The notes under the pieces are model-generated. The model was not told where the DNA came from. It saw nothing but the letters and a program-made list of their open reading frames with translations, and did no database searches. A stretch of 64,000 nt of DNA, taken from Spongilla lacustris (taxonomy: Eukaryota > Porifera > Demospongiae > Spongillida > Spongillidae). This document shows, in pieces, positions 20,468-39,902 of this stretch. The DNA lies in the NCBI GenBank assembly GCA_949361645.1, contig OX442417.1, positions 2,741,418-2,805,417 of the forward strand, in the 5' to 3' direction. A program made the translations under genes and the position numbers. The first letter of the stretch is position 1. Every line of letters begins with the position of its first letter.

Positions 20468-21101
20468 TTAGAACTAGCAGCACCACTAAAGTACAAATGT
20501 AGGTTACATACAATAATATAAATATCAAGCTCGCCATCACAACAGGACAATGGAGATCGATTGCACATGGCGTGTTGTGATGTGTGGAGTGTTGGTGTGT
20601 TGTTGTGCATATGTGCTGTAATGTGACGTCAGTGGTAAATATATACATACACATACCCACCTGAGTAAACTATATTATTTATCACACAGGTGGCAAAGAC
20701 ACTTGCCAGATGGCATGTGTGTTAGTACACCCCCAACATCAAGAGCACACCAACCACCAAACCCAAACAACCAGGCTTACTAAATTATACTGCCCTTAAC
20801 CAAATCACAATGGTCTGATGACGCTATGTTGGAATTGGAATGTGTGAGACTGAAAATTAGGTTAATTGACCACTAAGCAGATGGGTATGTTAGGTCCATC
20901 TCAGTATTGATGGCAGCACACACATTATCCAGCAAACCGTTATTGGCTAGTTGAAATGATCATGAAGGTCTGGCCTATATGAATAAAATAAAAATGAGGT
21001 TGGTCAGATATGTATCAAAACTGACAAAAGGGAGTACGAAAGCTGTCTAGCTACGGTATAAATTAATTTTTATTCTAAGCGCGACCTCGCTTTATATCTG
21101 C
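20468..21101. repeat. Direct segmental duplication, copy 1 (about 630 bp)
   Basis: From TAGAACTAGCAGCACCACTA to CTAAGCGCGACCTCGCTTTA this matches 21568-22195 in the same orientation with small indels and scattered substitutions. It ends just before a possible short first exon at 21151. Confidence 0.9.
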
Positions 21102-21150
21102 CCTTAAACAAATCGATGCATTGAAGTTAGTATTGTATAGAAATTTCAAC

Positions 21151-21207
21151 ATGGCGGAAAGCACACAGACCCATGGAGACTTTAAGGCACATACATTGCA
21201 ACCTCAA
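21151..21207 (+). CDS. Possible orphan first exon MAESTQTHG..., unknown
   Basis: ATGGCGGAAAGCACACAG opens MAESTQTHGDFKAHTLQPQ and runs into a donor-like CAA|GTAAGC. It lies about 50 bp after duplication copy 1, as the Frizzled/kringle gene lies about 185 bp after copy 2. No second exon was found. It could be an abandoned gene start. Confidence 0.28.
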
Positions 21208-21567
21208 GTAAGCTGTATTAGCATTTGACTCTTTGCTTTGGTACACACGAACAATCTCACATGCAGAAAGCAAAGCTGAGCTCTGTATAGTTAGGGCCAT
21301 ATTAGCTTGATGCTCCTTCTATCAGGTCAGTAAAATGGACCAAGCTGTGATATAACGGCTAATGGTAGACATTAAACGCCATTCATGCATCGAAACAGAC
21401 TGGCCAAGGGACCTCACATCACTCCATCACACTTCTCATCACACTCCTCATCTCACCCCCTCCATCACACCCCCTCCATCACAACATCAATAACTCCTCC
21501 ATGCATCATAACATACTGTTGTATCCTAATGCTATGCACAGATGGACATAGGAACAGACAAAAGTAT

Positions 21568-22195
21568 TAGAATTAGCAGCACCACTAAAGTACAAATGTA
21601 CCCATCAAGGTTACATACAATATGTGAATATCAAGCTCGCCATTACAACAGGACAATGGAGATCGATTGCACATGGCATGTTGTGATGTGTGGAGTGTTG
21701 GCGTGTTGTTGTACATATGTGCTGTAATGTGACATCAGTGGTAAATATACACACACATGCCCACCTGAGTAAAGCTATATTATAGTGTCACTTATTATCA
21801 CACTGATATGTGGCACAGACACTTGCCAGATGGCATGTGTGTTAGTACGCCACCAATAGCAAGATCACACCAACCACCAAACCCAAACAACCAGGCTTAA
21901 TAAATAATACTGCCCTTAACCAAATCACAATGGGCTGATAACGTGATGTTGGAATTAGAAGACAAGACTGAAAATTAGGTTAATTGACCACTAAGCAGAT
22001 GGGTATGTCCGGTCCATCTCAGTATTGATGGCAGTACACACGTTATCCAGCACAGCGTTATTGGCTAGTTGAAATGAGGTCTGGCCTATATGAATGAGGT
22101 TGGTCAGAAATGTATCAAAACTAACTCAAGGGAGTGCGCAAGCTGACTAGCTACAGTATAAATTAATTTATACTCTAAGCGCGACCTCGCTTTAT
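21568..22195. repeat. Direct segmental duplication, copy 2, at the promoter of the Frizzled/kringle gene
   Basis: Second copy of 20468-21101, beginning TAGAATTAGCAGCACCACTA and ending CTAAGCGCGACCTCGCTTTATA. The next gene starts at 22380, so this copy probably supplies part of its promoter. Confidence 0.9.
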
Positions 22196-22379
22196 ATACA
22201 GCTGCTAAACATCTCCCATGCACGATGGCTTATGTTTCTGCGTTTGCATGCGAATATTTGTTTTTCTCTTCTTAATTAAGAACCAAACCGCAAAACCGGA
22301 AATTTCTTATCTTTAAAAATAAAAGGCTCTCGCTCAAAAGCATTTTGCAGTCACTGCCTGTGTATGCTAGGCTGTCGAA

Positions 22380-29205
<6,826 letters not shown>

Positions 29206-29604
29206 TATCTGATAGCACAGCTTACTATTGGGAGGGAAGGTTGTCAAATTTAAGTGTACTTGATTTTATACTCTGACAAAAAAAAAGAAGATATCATCTC
29301 CACACACCGGCTTTGGCTATTTCATTTATTGTTATAAGGTGAACTGTAATTAACATGGGGGGGGGGGGGTCAAGTAACAAAGTGTTTGACATCCATCGTC
29401 TAATGGTGTACAGCTTGGAGAGAGGACTGCCAGTTAGCAAACACAGTGCAAATACAAAGAGAAGATGTACGGGTATGAGATAAACAGTTGTGAAAAAAAA
29501 AAAAAAAACAACATGAGAAGTCCAAATTCATTCACTGTCCTTTTCCCTACAACCAGCCCACACAACCCAAATAACCCCTAAGTATTTGACCCCACTCCTG
29601 ACCC

Positions 29605-30536
<932 letters not shown>

Positions 30537-30639
30537 CTGTCACACAAATACCACTTGGAATTAGTATAATGAGCACAAATAGCCAAAAGGAAAAGACACT
30601 TGCTGTTGGTCTAATTGGTTTGTCTAATTAGATCACCAT

Positions 30640-30905
30640 GAGGCAGCGCCAAAATGGACCAGAGATAATTATTTCATTTTATCGCGCTAGCATTTAAATT
30701 CTCTCTTTTCGATCACGGACATTGAAGACGGTACTATACCTGTTCATGGCCAAAAGTAAAGGGACACACCCCTCCCCGTATTTGTTTTCTTGGGCAGGGC
30801 GTGGGGAGGGGGGAATATACTGCTAATATGGGTAAATGATGCATGGGATGCCCGGATTGTATGATCCTTGGCTTTATTAAGAGAAATGTTAATAAAGTAT
30901 TTATG
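30640..30905. repeat. Dispersed block, copy 1 (also at 52088 and 61245)
   Basis: CCAAAATGGACCAGAGATAA through GACGGTACTATACCTGTTCA to TTGGGCAGGGCGTGGGG. The same block recurs at about 52088-52345 and, more diverged, at 61245-61450, marking successive duplication units of this region. Confidence 0.88.
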
Positions 30906-31347
30906 GTAATGGATATGCAACTATTATCGAGATGTACATATGTAACAAAATAGCATGATTATAATGTTAACGCATGCAAATATAAAAACCATTCATATAA
31001 ATATGATGGAATGAACAATTAGTAAAAGATGGAAGATTGTTGATAACTGTGTTTGCCATATACAGTCTGGGGTTCCTTTATATGTCTGTCACGTGATAGC
31101 TTTGACTTCACTGCATGTTACACTACTAGTACTGCCGAATGACTAGCACTCAATGAGTGCTCCACGTGCTCCACGTGGTCAAGCTGAAGGGTGAGCTCAA
31201 GTCGACAACGCAGGGGGAAAAAACGTGTGAAATCCTTTTGGAATCCATTACGTGATTGAACATATAAACTGAATCGCTCAATTTTAATGTTGAATATCAC
31301 ACAGTGATTTTACAGATGAATTTAAAATCCTTTATAAAATTAAAACT

Positions 31348-31375
31348 CCCCCCCCCCCCCCCCCCCCCCCCCCCC
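31348..31375. repeat. Poly-C tract (28)
   Basis: Twenty-eight consecutive C, followed 66 bp later by a G run of equal length (31442-31469). They lie in the first silicatein-type upstream flank. Confidence 0.92.
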
Positions 31376-31441
31376 GTGGTGCGTGCAATTGTTGAGAGGC
31401 AGCTATGTGAACTAATCCAGCTCGTAGTAACAGAGGGGAAC

Positions 31442-31469
31442 GGGGGGGGGGGGGGGGGGGGGGGGGGGG
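31442..31469. repeat. Poly-G tract (28)
   Basis: Twenty-eight consecutive G. Together with the upstream C run it could pair to form a hairpin. Confidence 0.92.
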
Positions 31470-31538
31470 CCTAACTACGTGTAAATATATGGCTCTCTTG
31501 CAAGGTTTTGGTTTCGCAGTGGTATTACATATGCATGT

Positions 31539-32415
31539 CAGTGGCGTATTTAGGGGGGGCTCAGGGGGCTAAGGCACCCCCCTCCGACCCAAGAATGAAT
31601 ATGATTAAAATAATCAAATAGTGAGTACGCTCATAATTTCCCATCGCAGGCATACACGTACGCTTTAGCGTGGTAATTTAATTCATTCACTTCAGTCTAT
31701 TATTAACATCACTATATAAGATTACCGTAAAGTCCACTCTGCCCCCACCGAAAAAAATGTCTCGTGTTTAAATGAGCATATCTTCGTAATCGTGAACGCA
31801 GCTGCATGCGTGCCGTTCTTTAAAATCCTGTTGCCTGGAGTACCAGCTCTTTCCTGAAATGCTAAACAGGATGTCCGGAAGCGTTAACGATTACGAAGAC
31901 GCGCTAGTTTAAAACACGAGACATTATTTTGTTGGGACATGTATATACGTAGTTGGATTCCGTTGACTGTTAGTCGTCCTCCAGCTGAAAAGCGCATTTT
32001 AGTTACTGCTTCGTCAACCACTTGAAGCCAGGTGCTGATTACATGCACTTTTACAATATAAATGGCTCTAAATATATCCTTGGCATGGATACAGTTTCAG
32101 AAGTTTGCAAATCTTCCATCAGCAGATTGTACCCACACTATTTTAAAGCTGTATTGCTGGCAAATATGCCAGAGCGCTTATCGGTATTCACAACACACTC
32201 AGCGGATCATTTAGTGAGCTAATGCACTCCGGCTTTGGCGGCTTCTGGATATATATGCATGCACCCTATTAGTGTATGCGCTTGGCGCCATCCTTGGCGA
32301 TTGAGCCGTTGTATTTCTGTTAAACTATACTGCTGAGTGGGCGTGGTTGCAAAAATTTCGCGCGCGCTTCGCGCGCTATCCGTTCAGCCTCCTTTAATTT
32401 CTGGATACGCGCCTG
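31539..32415. mobile_element. hAT-like non-autonomous element (about 880 bp)
   Basis: The ends CAGTGGCGTATTTAGGGG and CTGGATACGCGCCTG form an imperfect terminal inverted repeat of the CAGNGGCG type. CATGT flanks both sides. An inner foldback pairs ATGTCTCGTGTTTAAA (31757) with TTTAAAACACGAGACAT (31908). A plus-strand frame at 32022-32222 has no recognised motif. The insertion lies in the first silicatein-type upstream flank. Confidence 0.6.
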
Positions 32416-34017
32416 CATGTAGCTACAAGTAGATAACAAATGGTTATTTGTAGAAGCACTCATGCAACACAGCTAGTACATGTACCCCAAACCTAGTCTC
32501 CACTAGCTATGTAAGCATTATTGGATTTGAAGGCAATGGTGGCGTGAAAACATAGAAGGAAGGAAACGAGATTCACATGCTAAATATAGGACTCTTCGAA
32601 CGGCCTAGCTGGCGAGTTGAACAAATCACAAAAATAACCGTCGTTGCCTTCTCGTTTACAATAAGTACCAACTTGATTTTTCAGTCTGGTACTGAATGGC
32701 AGTAATGTGTTGAACCTGGCATGTATCTTGTTCTCCCATAACGCCAAATCCAACATGCAACATTTATTACTGCATAGCCTATAGCCGCTAGATAATGCAC
32801 AAAACAAAATAGCCTTCTATTATTTGACGGTGTTGGGCCACCAGCTAGCGAATGGAATTAATCGACACCTCGACTCATGGTATTCAGGCTATTGACCTAC
32901 CCTATATACAACGGGCAAGAAGGACTGGTTCCGGGTCCCCAGTTCTACGTATAGCATTGGGGACGGGGGGTATCCAAAATTCTAGGGGGTCCCCAATTCT
33001 ACCAGACACGGGGTACAAATACTGTCCCTGATGCCGTGTAGTATTGTGTACATCTGCATTTACCCTATACACTGCAGATTGTGAGAGAACCCATCACAAG
33101 AGAACCAAATGACCAAGAAAATGTTCCTGCTTTGGCCAATTGCTAAACTTTGTGTTTATTTTGTATGGCAGTCTTAATTGCATGCGTAGCTGCTGAAAGC
33201 CATGACATCAGGCATGCACTCTCAACTGGGGTTAATAATTATTATGCTTTCTGAGATTCGAATTTCTATGTTGGTGGTCATGAGTTACAAATAACTATTC
33301 CAGTTTTTATCCTTCTTGCTACAATCAGAACGCAGTGTTATTTTTTTAAAAAAGTATTGTTAATTGGTTTGCACACTAATATTTAGCACAGTGGATGGAT
33401 CTAAGATGATGGATGTTATAGGATTTATTGAATTTGACAAAAGCAAGACACATTAGATATTGTTATTGAACAATCATAAGATCCAATGCCTAATAGTTCT
33501 AATTCCATCCAATAACAAACTCTAAATTGCATTTTTATATGCATACAGGGATACTTCCAGGAGACTTCCCATGCCTTGATATTATCCTAAAGATCTAAAT
33601 ATCACGGTTTCGGTCACAATGGGCAAGCTTTGACACATTGGCAAAACTTTTCTTGAGTCCAGCCAGGCCGGGAAATAAAATCATAATTACAGGGGTCGGA
33701 CAAATACCATCCAAGCCTGAATCATGAAATGGATGAGCAGATACAAAAATATTAAGTGAAATTATTATTATATAAAGTATGACAGGATATTTTAATAAAT
33801 GCAGCATAATAGTTCAGTTCAAATGTTAAACTTTATTTCCATTGTACATGTAGGTGAACAGATAAACATCAATGAATCCACATACCACAAAAGTAATACA
33901 TAAAATATGATGTGTGCTGTTAATAATTTATTATGCCATCTCGGCTTGATGAATAATCAGGGCTTTCTTCAGAATATGTAACTATTGTATGTCACAAAAT
34001 AGCAAAATAACAATAAT

Positions 34018-35580
34018 AGCTGAAAGGTGAGCTCAAGGTGATAACACTGACAGGGAAAAAAAAGTGTACAATCATTTTGGAATAATTACGTGGTTGAACA
34101 TTAAAATCACACACAAATCAATCCCTCACTGATTTTACAGGAGATTTAAAAATCCTTTGTTGAATCAAAACTTTTTGATTCGACGCGTTTTTCCCCGCGG
34201 GCCACGTACAACTGTTGAGAGGCAGCTATATAAGTGAGCCAATCCAGCCGGGCTCCGTAGTGACAGGGGGCTGGACGGGGAGCTCAAAGCTACTAATGCC
34301 TATCTACATGTAAATATATAGCTCTTTTGCAATGTTTGTTTTCGCAGTGGCGTAAGAATAGCATGAGAGTTGAGACTGATTGGTATCGTGCCCGCATCGA
34401 ACGCATTGCAACCACGGGTGACATCACGGATGTATAGCATTGCCAAAGCTGCATATTAGCTACAAGTCTATCGTGCATGAGATAACAATTGCAGACGCAC
34501 TCGCGATCGTGCAACACAGTACATGTATCCTAAACCTATAGTTGCATAACGTACAAGACGTCCTTTAAAAAAATGATAAAATTAGTGGTATACACAGGAT
34601 TTGAAGGTAATGGTGGTGTGAGAACTTAGAAGGAAGGAAACGAGATTCACATGCTAAACATATTGCCTTTTCGTTTACATTTAGTACCAACTTAATTTGT
34701 CTGGTACTGAATGGCAGTAATGTGTTGAACCTGGCATGTATGGATTCAGCCCCCTGTCCTTCCAGGAGGCCAAATCAAACATGCAAACATTTATCGCTGT
34801 TTAGCCCAGCGGCCAGATAAACAATGGAAATGCACAAAACAAAATAGCCTTCTATTATTTGACGGTGTTGGGCCACCAGCAAATGGAATTAATTGACACC
34901 TCGACTCACGGTATTCTCAGGCTATTGACCTAGCGCATACACAAGACGGGCAAGAATGACTGGTTCCGGGTCCCAGTTCTACGCATATAGCACTGCAGAC
35001 GGAGGATCCATAATTTAGGGAGTATCCAATTCTACCTGACACCGGGTACAAATCCTGTTCCTGCTAGCGTGTAGAATTGTGTACATGTACTTATGCATTT
35101 ATCCTAAATACACGTGAATATACACATTTGCACAATCTAAAAATATGCATTACTTGCCCTGTGAAGCAAAAAAAGAGAGCAAAAATGAGCTGCATTGCGT
35201 GAGGCGATCACTATTACAATTGGCATGTCTGAAGGATAACGTATAGAAGTTGGTAATTTTTTATCATCTCTGATAATACATACGATATCTTTTTAATTCA
35301 GATTCTGCCCGAATTTTATATCGTGGTCTGCTTATGCTCTCCACGGAACAAAGAGACGTTTTCAGGTACTTGAAACTAACGTACTCCATATGCATGTCTA
35401 AATTTACTTGCAAATCAAAAAGACATACCACCCATGCCATGGGAATTGACGTTGTATCCTTTCATCCATGCATGGTGTTATACACACTGTTTTGAAAAGA
35501 TATTCACATACAACAAAGATAAAAAAACCCTGTTATAATGGAACTATTGGTTGTAGGAAAAATCAAAAGACCTGTGTGGA
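34018..35580. repeat. Silicatein array, upstream flank of gene 1
   Basis: A conserved upstream block of about 1.5 kb, starting GAGCTCAAGGTGATAACACTG. The same block begins at about 31181, 38320, 42561, 52645 and 57483. It contains a relative of the 20-kb foldback MITE (GGATTTGAAGGTAATGGTGG at about 34599) but no gene. Confidence 0.85.
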
Positions 35581-35588
35581 TATAAAAG
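35581..35588 (+). promoter_or_regulatory. TATA box of silicatein 1
   Basis: TATAAAAG, 76 bp before the ATG, inside a block conserved upstream of all four genes (GACCTGTGTGGATATAAAAG). Confidence 0.75.
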
Positions 35589-35656
35589 CAATGCATTGCC
35601 TGCTAGGACTTCACTGGGAAGTAGGATTGTCAATCCTATTAATGATTTAAAAAGAA

Positions 35657-37017
35657 ATGAAACCAATCATAGTCTTGATTTTTGCGTGCTTGTCAGGGGC
35701 TTTGTCATTTGAGTTTGTGGAAGAATGGCACCTCTGGAAAGGCCAACACCAGAAGAGTTACACTTCTGAACTGGAGGAACTGGAGCGACATGCCATTTGG
35801 TCATCCAACAAGAAATACATTGAAGAACACAACACACGTTCTGATATCTTTGGATACACTCTCGCCATGAACAGCTTAGGAGACCTGGTACTACTTTTAG
35901 TTACAAATTTCATTTTGTATGACACCATGCTCTTTAAATAGACCATGGAAGAATACAATGCACTGTATCTGACGCACGAAGCAGGAAACTACACTCATCA
36001 TGGCCGGAAGGTCTTCCAAGCTCCTAGAGGAGTTCAGTATGCCGATTCTATAGATTGGAGGACAAAGGGAGCAGTCACTAGCATCAAGTATCAGGTATGG
36101 TAACAGAATGCATGGTCAACAATATTAAATGACCCCCTGTAAACACAGGCTCAATGTGGTGCCAGCTATGCCTTTGCTGCTACTGGAGCACTTGAAGGAG
36201 CTAGTGCACTGGCCAATGACAAGCAGGTCACTCTAAGTGAGCAAAACATCATCGACTGTTCAGGTATGCAGACTACTATATCCTGTATGTATAGTTATAC
36301 CCATTTACTTACTGTTGGCTATAGTGCCCTATGGTAACCATGGATGCAGTGGTGGTGATACTTATACCGCATTGAAATATGTGATTGATAATGGTGGAAT
36401 TGACACAGAGAGTAGCTACAGCTTTCAAGCAAAGGTGACACTTCCCTTTCAGCACACTTTCAATTACATGCACGCCTCTTCCATAGCAATCATCGTGTCA
36501 ATACAACAGTGTAAATTCTGGTGCATCTGCTACAGGTGTTGTAAGGATTGCATCTGGCAGTGAGTCTGACCTTCTGGCTGCCGTGGCAACAGTAGGACCT
36601 GTAGCTATAGCTGTGGATGCAAACACAAATGCATTCAGGGTTAGTGTTACTCAATGTATAGGTTATGTATCAGAGACTTTTAGTGCAGTTACTACAGTAG
36701 TAACTCTCACAGTGGATTGTTTTCATTCTATGTATAGTTCTACCAAAGTGGAGTGTTTGATTCCTCAAGCTGCTCCAACACCATACTCAACCATGCCATG
36801 CTGGTGACAGGTTATGGCTCATACAATGGGAAAGACTACTGGCTTGTAAAGAACAGGTAAAGAAACACATGTACAGTGTGCATGTTAGCTGATGTGCTTC
36901 TCCACTATCTCCTCCAGCTTTGGTAAAAACTGGGGAGACAGTGGGTACATCCTGATGGTCAGGAACAAGTACAACCAGTGTGGGATTGCTTCAGATGCCC
37001 TTTACCCAACTCTTTAG
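35657..37017 (+). CDS. Silicatein 1 (cathepsin L-like, active-site Ser)
   Basis: A structural and enzymatic protein of siliceous spicule axial filaments. Exons: 35657-35887, 35942-36094, 36149-36263, 36325-36434, 36487-36639, 36738-36856 and 36918-37017, 981 nt, 326 aa. Introns are only 52-98 bp and all phases agree. Residues 1-17 form a signal peptide ([17 protein letters not shown]). Residues 18 to about 110 form an I29-type propeptide. The mature part begins near [14 protein letters not shown]. The active-site region is [18 protein letters not shown]: Ser134 stands where papain-family proteases have Cys25, as in silicateins. Q128, H273 (LNHAML) and N293 complete the site. [10 protein letters not shown] and the C-terminal [16 protein letters not shown] match silicateins. 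NSFGKNWG has Phe where NSWG is usual. The Ser-rich stretch before the His is short ([11 protein letters not shown]). The frame is intact, so it is probably functional. Confidence 0.95.
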
Positions 37018-38319
37018 CTAATCCGTTTAGTGCATAATGTATTGGTATGATTGCATTCATCTATATGCACATTTATTGATCAAGCAATTTAGTGAAGAGT
37101 GAGTAGAATATAGTATATGAATAATAATATGAGCATAATGTCAAACCTAAAAGCAAAACTGTTCCAGCCTCCATGATCCCATATAACACTTCAGCGGTCT
37201 GCAAATATTACATCTTTTCACATGGGGGATCTGGCCTCAATGGCCTATACACAGATTGTGAGAGAACCCATCACAAGAGACCAAGAAAATGTTCGAGCTT
37301 TGGCCAATTTGTGTTTATTTTGTATGGCAGTCATAATTGCATGCATAGCTGCTGAAAGCCATGGCATCTGACATGCACTCTCAACTGGTGTTAATAATTA
37401 TTTTGTTTATAATGCTTTCTGAGATTCGAATTTTTATGTTGGTGGTCATTAGTTTTGTATAACTATTCCAGTTTTTATCCTTCTTGCTACAATCAGAACG
37501 CAGTGTTTTCTTTTTAAAAGTATTCTTGGTTTGCACACTAATATTAAGCACAGTGGATGGATCTAAGATGATGTTATAGGATTTATTGAATTTGACAAAA
37601 GCAAGACACATTAGATTTTGTTATTGAACAATCATAAGATCCAATGCCTAATAGTTCCAATTCCATCCAATAACAACCTCTAAATTGCATTATTATATGC
37701 ATACAGGGATACTTCCAGGATACTTCCCATGCCTCGATATTACCCTAAAGATCTAAATATCATGGTTTGGGTCACAATGGGCAATTGCAAGCTTTGACAA
37801 CATTGGCAAAACATTTCTTGAGTCCAGCCAGGGAAACAAAGTCATAATCAGTTACAGGGGTCAGACAAATGTCATCCAAGCCTAAATCATGAAATGGATG
37901 AGCAGATACAAAAAATATTAAGTGAAAGTATTATAATGTAAACTATGACAAGATATTTTTTAAATAGTTCAGTTCAAATGTTAATTTTTTTTTCCATTGT
38001 AGGATATACATTAAATGTATGTACAGAGAGAGATCAGATAAACATCACTGAATCTACATACCACAAAAGTAATACATAAAATATAATGTGTGCTGTTAAT
38101 AATTTTTTATGCCATCTCTGCTTGATGAATAATTAGGGCTTTGCATTGATATTTTCCATTTTGCATTTTATAATTATATGCTTGCAACAAGAATCTGAAC
38201 TGTACACATATACAATCACGTCTGCATGTACATGTATGCTGTGCAGTTGTACTGCTACAGAATATGCATGTAATGTAACTATCGTATGTCACAAAATAGC
38301 AAAATAACAAACAATAATA
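37018..38319. repeat. Downstream flank of silicatein 1
   Basis: Near-identical to 41259-42560 after gene 2 and related to the sequence after genes 3 and 4 (CAGATTGTGAGAGAACCC, TTCTTGAGTCCAGCCAGGG, TGTGCTGTTAATAATTT). No additional gene. Confidence 0.85.
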
Positions 38320-39825
38320 TCTGAAAGGTTAGCTCAAGCCGATAACACTGACAGGAAAAAAAAAAAACGTGTGAAATCATTACGTGGTTGAACATTAAAA
38401 TCACACACAAATCAATCCCTCACTGATTTTACAGGAGATTTTAAAATCCTTTATTAAATCAAGACTTGATTCGACGCGTTATTCTTATTCCTTTTTCCCC
38501 GCGGCCACGTACAACTGTTGAGAGGCAGCTATATAAGTGAGCCAATCCAGCTCCATAGTGACAGGGGGCTGGACGGGGAGCTCAAAGCTACTAATGCCTA
38601 TCTACGTGTAAATATATAGCTCTCTAGCAAGGTTTGTTTTCGCAGTGGCGTAAGAATAGCATGAGAGTTGAGACTGATTAGTATCGTGCCCGCATCGAAC
38701 GCATTGCAACCACAGGCGACATCACGGATGCATAGCATTGCCACAGCTGCATGCATATTAGCTACAAGTCTATCGTGAGATAACAATTGCAGACGCACTC
38801 GCGATCGTGCAACACAGTACTTGTATCCTAAACCTATATATAGTTGCATAACGTACAAGACGTCCTTTAAAAAAAAAATCCACTTTGATAAGATTAGTGG
38901 TATATACAGGATTTGAAGACAATGGTGGTGTGAGAACTTAGAAGGAAGGAAACGAGATTCACATGCTAAACATTATGATAGGCCGTCTTTGCCTTCTCGT
39001 TTACAATTAGTACCAACTTAATCTGTCTGGTACTGAATGGCAGAACCTGGCATGTATGGATTCAGCCCCCCTGTTCTCCCAGGAAGCCAAATCAAACATG
39101 CAAGATTTATCACTGTTTAGCCCCGCGGCCAGATAAAGAATGGAAATGCACAAAACAAAATAGCCTTCTATTATTTGACCGGTATTCTCAGGCTATTGAC
39201 CAAGCGCATACACAAGACGGGCAAGAAGGACTGGTTCCGGGTCCCAGTTCTACGCATATCACTGGAGACGGAGGATCCATAATTCTAGGGGGTATTCAAT
39301 TCTACCCTGCTAGCGTGTAGAATTGTGTACATGTACTTCTGCATTTATCCTATATACACGTGAATATACACATTTGCACAATCTAAAAACATGCATTACA
39401 TGTACTTGCCCTGTGAAGCAAAAAAAAAAAAAGAGCAAAAATGAGCGTGAGGCGATCACTATTACAATTGGCATGTCTGAAGGATAACGTATAGAAGTTC
39501 GTAATTTTTTTATCATCTCTGATAATATATACGATATCTTTTTGATTCAGATTCTGCCTGAATTTTATATCATGGTTTGCTTATGCTCTCCACGGAACAA
39601 AGAGTCATTTTCAGGTACTTGAAACTAATGTACTCCATATGCATGTCTAAATTTACTTGCAAATCAAAAAGACATACCACTAATGCCATGGGAATTGACG
39701 TTGTATCCTTTCATCCATAGTGTTATACACACTGTTTTGAAAAGGTATTCACATACAACAAAGATAACACAACCCTGTTATAAAGGAACTATTGGTTGTA
39801 GGAAAAATCAAAAGACCTGTGTGGA
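38320..39825. repeat. Upstream flank of silicatein 2
   Basis: Third copy of the array upstream block. It carries an uninterrupted GACATCAC site at about 38718, the empty counterpart of the hAT insertion at 42966. Confidence 0.85.
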
Positions 39826-39833
39826 TATAAAAG
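39826..39833 (+). promoter_or_regulatory. TATA box of silicatein 2
   Basis: TATAAAAG, 77 bp before the chosen ATG, in the same conserved block as the other copies. Confidence 0.75.
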
Positions 39834-39902
39834 CAATGCATTGCCAGCTAGGACTTCACTTGGGAAGTAGGATTGTGTATATAATTAATGATTTTAAAAG
39901 AA

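Larger units (their letters stand above)
31181..34017. repeat. Silicatein array unit with the gene deleted (ghost unit)
   Basis: The segment 31181-33068 carries the upstream flank found before each silicatein gene (GAGCTCAAGTCG, then the hAT-like insertion, GGATTTGAAGGCAATGGTGG, GGTGTTGGGCCACCAGC, GTGTACATCTGCATTTA). At about 33069 it passes directly into the downstream flank of a silicatein gene (CAGATTGTGAGAGAACCC, AAATGTTCCTGCTTTGGCC). In unit 34018-38319 these two points are about 2.15 kb apart and enclose the whole gene. The junction lies in CCTATACAC, shared by both parental flanks. Confidence 0.8.

Noticed and set aside
36465..36563. Frame [13 protein letters not shown]... as silicatein coding sequence
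   Set aside because: It is the wrong frame. The acceptor TTCCATAG before CAATCATCG sets the frame to [17 protein letters not shown], which matches silicateins and all four copies.
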